A stretch of DNA of 64,000 nucleotides, from NCBI GenBank assembly GCA_025359105.1, contig JANYHK010000077.1, forward strand, positions 50,871-114,870, in the 5' to 3' direction. The translations under genes and the position numbers were made by a program. This DNA comes from Myxococcales bacterium. GTDB lineage: Bacteria; Myxococcota_A; Polyangia; Polyangiales; Polyangiaceae. Below are positions 58,517 through 64,000 of the stretch, piece by piece. The notes beneath the pieces were generated by a model. It saw only the letters and a program-made list of their open reading frames with translations, made no database searches and was not told the DNA's origin. Each line of letters starts with the position of its first letter. The first letter of the stretch is position 1.

Positions 58517-61234
58517 ATGTCCCTGGCGCAGCGCCTACGCCGGTCCTTCCGGCAGGGGGGGACATGGGCGCTCGCGCTCGGGCTCGCGCTCGCGTCCAAC
58601 TCGGCGCACGCGCAACAGCCGAAGAAGGACGAGCCGCCGCCGCAGAGTGGGTCCAGTGTTCCGCGAGGCGCGTCGGGCGCGGTGCTCGTGCCCAAGGACG
58701 ATCCGAACGCCCCACCGCCGCCACCGCCGCCACCGGTCGCGGTCACGCCGCCGGTTCTCACGCGCGACGACGGCGCCGCGTACCCCGCGGAGATGCTGGC
58801 CAAGGCGCCGCGCGAGACCGTGGACGTAAAGCTCGTGCTCGTCGTCGATCCCGCCGGAAAGGTCACGCGCGTCGACGTCGAGAAGGGCTCGGGCTACGAG
58901 CCGTTCGATCGCGCGGCCGTCGAGGCGGCGAGGAAGCTCGTCTACGAGCCCGCCAAGCGAGGCGGGTCACCCGTCGCCGCGAAGGTGCGCCACACCTACG
59001 AGTTCGCGCCGCCCAAGTCGCGGATCGTCGGCAAGGTGTTCGACGGCACGAGCCGCACGCGCCCGCTCGCGCAGGCGACGCTCACCCTGCGGGCGGCGGG
59101 CGCCGAGGCCCCCGCCGCGGGTTCCGCACCGGCTCGCAAGGTCGCGTCGGGGGCCGACGGCTCGTTCCGGATCGACGACATCGAAGCCGGCAAGTACAAG
59201 CTCATCGTCACCGCCGACGGGCACGAGACGCAGGAGTACGACGAGGACATCGAGCCCGGCACCGAGCGCGACATGCGCATCGACGCCCGGCGCACCGGTG
59301 AAACGCCGAAGCCGGGGCAGCCCGAAGGCCCGGTAGAAGAGGTGACGGTCAAGGGCGAGAAGCCCCCGCGCGAGGTCACCAAGCGCACCCTCGAGCAGCG
59401 CGAGATGAGCCGCATCCCCGGCACCAACGGCGACGCGCTCCGGAGCCTGCAGAACCTCCCCGGCGTCGCGCGCCCGCCCGGGCTCGTCGGCCTGCTCATC
59501 ATCCGCGGCTCGGCGCCTCAGGACACGAACGTGTTCGTCGACGGCGCGCTGATCCCGCTGGTCTACCACTTCGGCGGCCTCTCCTCGGTCGTTCCCACCG
59601 AGATGCTCGACAAGATCGATTTTTACCCCGGCAACTTCAGCGCGCAGTACGGGCGCGTGATGGGCGGCATCGTCGACGTCGGCGTGCGCGATCCCAAGAA
59701 GGACGGCAAGATCCACGGCCTCGCCCAGGTCGATCTCATCGACGCGCGCGTGCACGCCGAGGGCCCCGTCCTGAACACGGGGTGGAACTTCGCCGTCGCC
59801 GGCCGGCGCTCGTACGTCGACGTGTGGCTGAAGCCCGTGCTCACCGCGAGCGGCGCGGGCGTCTCCACCGCGCCCGTCTACTACGACTATCAGGCGATCC
59901 TGCAGAAGGACATTTCCAAGAACCAGAACTTCCGCCTCTTCTTCTTCGGCTCCGACGATCGCCTCGACATCCTGATCAAGAGCGTCAACGCCTCGGAGCC
60001 CAGCCTGGCCGGCGGGCTCTCCGCGCACACCGGCTTCTGGCGCATGCAGGGCCGCTACAAGAACAAGTTCTCGGACGAGACCGAGCTCAAGCTGATGGCC
60101 GCGGTCGGCCAGGATTTTCTCGATTTCACGATCGGCGACAACTTCTTCAAGCTCACGAGCCAGGTCATCACCTCGCGCGTCGAGCTCTCGCAGAAGGTCG
60201 CGCCGGGGCTCATCCTCAACACCGGGCTCGACATGCTCTACGTGCCGTACCGCGTCGACGTCCGCCTGCCGTCGCCTCCGCGGCCCGGTGAGCCGCCGTC
60301 GGGGCCGCAGTTCTCGCGCCCGCCGCTCAACGTCGGTGACAGCGACGCGCTCTACCGCCCCGCGCTCTACAGCGAGCTCGAGATCGTGCCGTGGAAGGGG
60401 GGCCGCGTCGTCCCCGGCATGCGCGTCGACTACGCGAAGGACACGCGCTCGTGGGATCTGTCCCCCCGCGTGAGCGCGCGGCAGGATCTGACGACGTCGC
60501 CGCGCACGTCGCTCAAGGGCGGCATCGGCGTCTTCTCGCAGCCGCCGCAGCCCCAGGAGACCAACCCCGTCTTCGGCAGGGTCGGCCTCGTCTCCAACCG
60601 CGCGCTCCACTACGGGCTCGGCGTCGAGCGCGAGGTGAACCGCAACGTGGAGATAGGCGTCGAGGGCTTCTACAAGCAGCTCGACCACCTGGTGACGCAG
60701 AGCGCGGGCAACGTCGGCACCGGGCGCGCGTTCGGCCTCGAGACCTTGCTCCGCTACAAACCCGACGAGCGCTTCTTCGGTTGGCTCGCCTACACTCTGT
60801 CGCGCAGCGTGCGCCGCGATTCGCCGGGCGAGCCCGAGCGCCTCGCGCGGTTCGACCAGACGCACATCTTGACCGTGCTCGGTAGCTACCGTCTCGGCCG
60901 CGGCTGGGAGCTCGGAGCGCGCTTTCGCCTCGTGTCGGGCAGCCTCTTCACGCCGAACCAGTATGGCTTCTTCGACGAGAACGCCGGCGCGAACCTGCCG
61001 CTCCAGCAGTACCCGAACTTCGGCTCGCGCCTGCCGCTCTTCCACCAGCTCGACATCCGCGTCGACAAGACCTGGCAGTTCAAGCAATGGCGGCTGTCGG
61101 CGTACCTCGACGTGCAGAACACCTACAACCAGGGCAACGTCGAAGGGGTCAGCTACAACTACGACTACACGCGCTCGACGTTCGCGCAGGGGCTGCCGCT
61201 CTTGCCGAGCCTCGGCGTCCGGGGGGAGCTCTGA
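58517..61234 (+). CDS. TonB-dependent receptor with N-terminal TonB C-terminal-type domain
   Basis: A 905-residue outer-membrane protein. Signal peptide to about residue 32, then a Pro-rich linker. Residues ~88-168 have the TonB C-terminal pattern (VTRVDVEKGSGYEPFDRAA and LVYEPAKRGGSPV). Residues ~172-260 are a carboxypeptidase-regulatory beta-sandwich. The plug follows (LRSLQNLPGVARPPG, LLIIRGSAPQDTNVFVDG) and the barrel with FNTYNQGNVEG-like strands. A TonB domain carried inside the receptor's periplasmic part is unusual, because TonB is normally a separate protein reaching from the inner membrane. The stop overlaps the next ATG. Confidence 0.9.
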   Translation: MSLAQRLRRSFRQGGTWALALGLALASNSAHAQQPKKDEPPPQSGSSVPRGASGAVLVPKDDPNAPPPPPPPPVAVTPPVLTRDDGAAYPAEMLAKAPRETVDVKLVLVVDPAGKVTRVDVEKGSGYEPFDRAAVEAARKLVYEPAKRGGSPVAAKVRHTYEFAPPKSRIVGKVFDGTSRTRPLAQATLTLRAAGAEAPAAGSAPARKVASGADGSFRIDDIEAGKYKLIVTADGHETQEYDEDIEPGTERDMRIDARRTGETPKPGQPEGPVEEVTVKGEKPPREVTKRTLEQREMSRIPGTNGDALRSLQNLPGVARPPGLVGLLIIRGSAPQDTNVFVDGALIPLVYHFGGLSSVVPTEMLDKIDFYPGNFSAQYGRVMGGIVDVGVRDPKKDGKIHGLAQVDLIDARVHAEGPVLNTGWNFAVAGRRSYVDVWLKPVLTASGAGVSTAPVYYDYQAILQKDISKNQNFRLFFFGSDDRLDILIKSVNASEPSLAGGLSAHTGFWRMQGRYKNKFSDETELKLMAAVGQDFLDFTIGDNFFKLTSQVITSRVELSQKVAPGLILNTGLDMLYVPYRVDVRLPSPPRPGEPPSGPQFSRPPLNVGDSDALYRPALYSELEIVPWKGGRVVPGMRVDYAKDTRSWDLSPRVSARQDLTTSPRTSLKGGIGVFSQPPQPQETNPVFGRVGLVSNRALHYGLGVEREVNRNVEIGVEGFYKQLDHLVTQSAGNVGTGRAFGLETLLRYKPDERFFGWLAYTLSRSVRRDSPGEPERLARFDQTHILTVLGSYRLGRGWELGARFRLVSGSLFTPNQYGFFDENAGANLPLQQYPNFGSRLPLFHQLDIRVDKTWQFKQWRLSAYLDVQNTYNQGNVEGVSYNYDYTRSTFAQGLPLLPSLGVRGEL

Positions 61235-62280
61235 TGCGCCGCCTCACACGTCTTCTCTGCGCCGTCGTCCCGCTCCTGCCGCTCCTGGTGATCGCGTCGT
61301 CGTGCGGCCCCGGCGACTTCGATCCGCAGAGCAAGCTGGCGAGCGTCCGCATCCTCGCGTCGAAGGCCGACAAGCCGTACGCCAAGCCTGGCGAGGCCGT
61401 GCACCTCGAGGTGCTCTCGGTCGACGGGCGCGCCGACAAGTCGCGGCCGATGAAGATGTACTGGCTCCCATTCGTCTGCGAGAACCCGCGGAACGACGCC
61501 TACTACGCGTGCTTCGCGCCAGCAGCCTCCGACGCGGGCGCGGGAGACGCAAGCGATGCAGGGAGAGGAAACGCGGGCCTGGGGCTCTTGCGCCCGGGCG
61601 TCGATCTGACTCCGTTCCTCAAGACGGGCCCCACCTACGACATCACCGTTCCCAAGGACGCCGTCACGTCGCATCGGGTCGTGCCGGGCGCCGACGTGGC
61701 GTACGGCGTCGCGATCGTCTTCAACGTCGCATGCGCGGGGCACCTCGAGATCATCCCCGCCGATCCGTCGACCGGCCAGCAGCAGGTGCCGCTCGCCTGC
61801 TTCGACGAGAACGAGAACCAGCTCGATCCCTCGCAGTACGTCATCGGCTTCACGCGCGTGTACGCCTACGACGAGCGCACGAACACGAACCCGGTCTTCG
61901 ATCGTTTCACGTTCGAGGGCAGCCCTATCGACCTCACCAAGGGCATCGACATGGACCGCTGCACCACCGACAAGCGGCGCGATTGCCCGGAGCTCAAGAT
62001 CGACGTCGCGGTGACCGAGGCGAGCTGGGAGCAAAATCCGGGCGACAAGGATGCCGACGGTAACGAGCGCAAGGAGCAGGTCTGGGCTGCGTACTTCGCG
62101 AACGTCGGCCAGCTCTCCGGCGACGCGCGCCTCCTCTACGATCCGGTGCGCGGCAAGGTCGACGGCTCCGAGATCAAGTACCAGGCGCCGAACGAAGCGG
62201 GCGACGGCTCGCTATGGATCGTCGCCCACGACAACCGCGGCGGCGCGACCTGGGTCGAGATCCCGCTGCACGTGCACTGA
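61234..62280 (+). CDS. Lipoprotein partner of the TonB-dependent receptor
   Basis: A 348-residue lipoprotein with lipobox VIASSC. The ATG overlaps the receptor stop (TGATG). A beta-rich body with FTRVYAYDERTNTNPVFD and GDARLLYDPVRGKVDG segments; no enzyme motif. In several bacteria a surface lipoprotein works with a TonB-dependent receptor (as SusD with SusC), but it does not resemble SusD. It probably binds the receptor's ligand. Confidence 0.8.
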   Translation: MRRLTRLLCAVVPLLPLLVIASSCGPGDFDPQSKLASVRILASKADKPYAKPGEAVHLEVLSVDGRADKSRPMKMYWLPFVCENPRNDAYYACFAPAASDAGAGDASDAGRGNAGLGLLRPGVDLTPFLKTGPTYDITVPKDAVTSHRVVPGADVAYGVAIVFNVACAGHLEIIPADPSTGQQQVPLACFDENENQLDPSQYVIGFTRVYAYDERTNTNPVFDRFTFEGSPIDLTKGIDMDRCTTDKRRDCPELKIDVAVTEASWEQNPGDKDADGNERKEQVWAAYFANVGQLSGDARLLYDPVRGKVDGSEIKYQAPNEAGDGSLWIVAHDNRGGATWVEIPLHVH

Positions 62281-62284
62281 TGTT

Positions 62285-63673
62285 TCAGGCGGTCTTCGGG
62301 CGCGCGGCGCCCTGCGGCACGGGCTTGCCCGGCGGCGGCTCCTTGAGGACCGGCGGCGCGGGGGCTTTCCAGCCACCGCCCGACAGGCCGTCGAGGAGCG
62401 CGACGAGGACTTCCTCTTCGAAGGAGAGGATCTCCTTGTTGGCCGAGATCGACGCCATGAGCATGACCGCGTGCTTGACCCACTTCTGCTCGCGATCGGC
62501 CACCTCCTTGGTGACCTCGGCGGCGTTCAGCTTGCCCATGTCCTCGGGCGTGAGGCCGTTCAAGGTGACCTTCACGTTTGTCCCGTCGAGGGTGATGCCG
62601 GGCTGGAAGGTGCGAAGGTCCGGGCGCTTGCCGGTCTTTTCTTCGATCACGTCGGAGACGTAGACGCCGATCATCTGCATGGCGGAGTCCTTGAGCGTCG
62701 GCAGGGCGAGCGGGTACTTCATCGCCGCGGCGCCGTTCGCCGTGTTCGCGTCGGTCACTGCCTGACGGAGCGCCACGAGCGTCGGTCCGTATTTCTCCGC
62801 GACCTCGGGGCCGGCTTTCTGCGCGGCCGTCTTCGCCGCGGGGACGAAGTCCTTCGCGAGCTGGCTCGCTTCGGTCTCGACGGCGTCGGCCTTCTTGCCG
62901 AGCTCGGTCGCCTTGTCCTTGTGCGTCTTCTTGTCGGCCTCGGCGACGCCCTTCTCGTCCGCCGCTTGCTCTTCGGCCGCGATCTGGGCGCGGAGGTCGG
63001 CGACCTCCTTCTTCTTGGCCATCACCACGGCGTATTTGTCGGCGAGTGCGGGATCGATCGCGGCGACGAGGCTGCCGGCGCGCGAGGCGGGCTTTGCCGC
63101 GGGGACCTCGGCGCCCGTGAGGGTCGTGGTGCCCACGTCGGCCTTATTGTCGGCCGCGGCCGACTTCGAATCCGCCTTCGCGGCGGGCTTGCGGCCCTTC
63201 TTTTTGCCGGGCTTGTCGGCCTTGGCGATCCTGGCGGGCTCTCCGGCCTTGTCGGCCTTGTCGCTCTTGTCGCTCTTGTCGGCCTTGCCGTCCATCTTGC
63301 GCGCGGGCAGGGCGCGGGCCCACAGCTCGGCGGAGACGATGCGGGCCTGGGACTGGACGTAGAGGGTGTGGTTGGCGATCGCCTCGCCGTCCTTCTTCTG
63401 CTCTTCGTCGGTCGGCGCGGTCGCCTGGACCCACGGCGCATCGGGGCTCGCGGGCGTGCTCGTCAGGAGGCGATCGACCTCCTTCGCCGTGCCCTCTGCG
63501 GCGTCGGCGCGGCGGACCACGACGGCCATGGGGGCCGGGTCGGTCAAGGCCCACGCGGACTTGGGGTTCGCTGCCGCCTTGATGGCGCCGCAGCCGGTTC
63601 CGACCGAGAGGAGCGAGGCGAAGAAGATCCCGGTGGCCGCGAGCTTGGTGATGCGAGCGAGACGAACGTGCAT
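62285..63673 (-). CDS. Coiled-coil lipoprotein
   Basis: A 462-residue lipoprotein (lipobox SVGTGC). After a short globular part comes a Lys/Ala/Asp-rich repetitive stretch (ADKSDKSDKADKAG, with KPGKKKGRKPAAKAD) of ~80 residues, then a helical coiled coil (~220-320) and a C-terminal domain (ISANKEILSFEEEVLVALLDGL). I use the ATG at 63673 with gagggg upstream; an earlier TTG is unlikely. Convergent with the TonB-receptor partner gene by four bases. A structural envelope role is possible. Confidence 0.8.
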   Translation of the reverse strand: MHVRLARITKLAATGIFFASLLSVGTGCGAIKAAANPKSAWALTDPAPMAVVVRRADAAEGTAKEVDRLLTSTPASPDAPWVQATAPTDEEQKKDGEAIANHTLYVQSQARIVSAELWARALPARKMDGKADKSDKSDKADKAGEPARIAKADKPGKKKGRKPAAKADSKSAAADNKADVGTTTLTGAEVPAAKPASRAGSLVAAIDPALADKYAVVMAKKKEVADLRAQIAAEEQAADEKGVAEADKKTHKDKATELGKKADAVETEASQLAKDFVPAAKTAAQKAGPEVAEKYGPTLVALRQAVTDANTANGAAAMKYPLALPTLKDSAMQMIGVYVSDVIEEKTGKRPDLRTFQPGITLDGTNVKVTLNGLTPEDMGKLNAAEVTKEVADREQKWVKHAVMLMASISANKEILSFEEEVLVALLDGLSGGGWKAPAPPVLKEPPPGKPVPQGAARPKTA

Positions 63674-63877
63674 GGAGACCCCTCTCAATTGGCCCCCCTC
63701 GTACGCGCGCCCGTCGGTCCGCCTTCCTGCGGAGGGCGGTGTTTTTCGCCGACACCTTCGCGATGCCGGCGTCGGGCCTCGTCGACGTAGAGGAACTACG
63801 TCTCCTCGGTCCTCCTTGGCCTCGCTCGGTTTCGACGAAAACCACCACCCTCCTGCGAAGGTGGCAGATTGGGGGGC

Positions 63878-64000
63878 TCAGTCGTCGGATCCAGCCCAGG
63901 TGATCGACGCGCCGAGGCGCGCGTCGAAGTCTTCCGGCCACTTGTGTCCGATGTTGCCGAGGGAGACGTAGCGCGCTTCGATGCCGGCGCGCGACAGGGC
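63878..64000 (-). CDS. C-terminal end of an unidentified protein (cut by window edge)
   Basis: The last 40 codons of a minus-strand frame that enters from beyond the right edge and stops at 63878-63880. It reads ARYVSLGNIGHKWPEDF, then ARLGASITWAGSDD. The HKWPEDF ending is reminiscent of the C-terminus of alpha/beta-hydrolase-type esterases where a catalytic His would be close, but the fragment is too short to assign. It is transcribed toward the coiled-coil lipoprotein gene, 204 bases away. Confidence 0.6.
   Translation of the reverse strand, partial: ALSRAGIEARYVSLGNIGHKWPEDFDARLGASITWAGSDD

Noticed and set aside
1..64000. CRISPR arrays, tRNA, rRNA or insertion sequences
   Set aside because: No regularly spaced repeats, cloverleaf-like sequences, rRNA segments or transposase motifs were seen on either strand by reading.

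Overview
The window is about 64 kb of very GC-rich bacterial DNA. It is densely coded on both strands and carries no rRNA, tRNA, CRISPR array or insertion sequence that I can see. The gene content points to a myxobacterium-like organism (Myxococcota, most likely the Polyangia side). It has four Hanks-type Ser/Thr kinases, an FHA-domain sigma-54 activator, a CarD-family regulator with a long disordered tail, and many lipoproteins with Asp/Ala/Gly- or Ser/Gly-rich linkers and Cys-rich domains. The taxonomy is an inference from style, not from a marker gene comparison.

Layout. 1-1243: end of infB, then rbfA. 1556-5017 (minus): a tight run DUF1285-like protein, Ser/Thr kinase, serA-like dehydrogenase, lipoprotein. 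5038-10960 (plus): amidohydrolase, an R2-like diiron protein overlapping a CrtI-like flavoprotein, a lipoprotein and a methyltransferase. 11097-20916: lipoproteins surrounding a four-gene ATGA-coupled operon (12503-16486) of a putative barrel protein, an inactive-looking GH18-like lipoprotein, a permuted ATP-grasp ligase and a lipoprotein. 21046-29722: a 1051-residue S41 protease, small proteins, a GNAT, a Vps62-like lipoprotein and a MurE-like ligase without its N-terminal domain.

29797-37187 is a signalling block: an FHA/sigma-54 activator with two kinases in one minus-strand run, a beta-propeller lipoprotein behind a compact GTTGC/GCAAC operator, a pseudo-receiver protein and a divergent large kinase. 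37224-42544 holds pdxJ, acpS, nnr, an ECF sigma factor preceded by two perfect palindromes and a near-consensus sigma-54 promoter, a zinc-ribbon/propeller membrane protein and a cobalamin adenosyltransferase.

42628-45523 (minus) is the most striking region: five small genes that read as a type III secretion translocon operon. The SycD/LcrH-type TPR chaperone is clear, an SseC/YopB-like translocator is fairly clear, and the order matches Salmonella SPI-2 sseA-sseB-sscA-sseC-sseD. No secretion apparatus genes are in the window.

45656-64000: an outer-membrane barrel, an exported heptad-repeat protein, a CarD-family protein, a lipoprotein translationally coupled to tyrS, a secreted metallo-beta-lactamase/phospholipase D pair, tandem IHF/HU genes, two GT-C-like membrane proteins, a TonB-dependent receptor with its own TonB C-terminal domain and a partner lipoprotein, a coiled-coil lipoprotein, and the C-terminus of an unidentified protein at the right edge.
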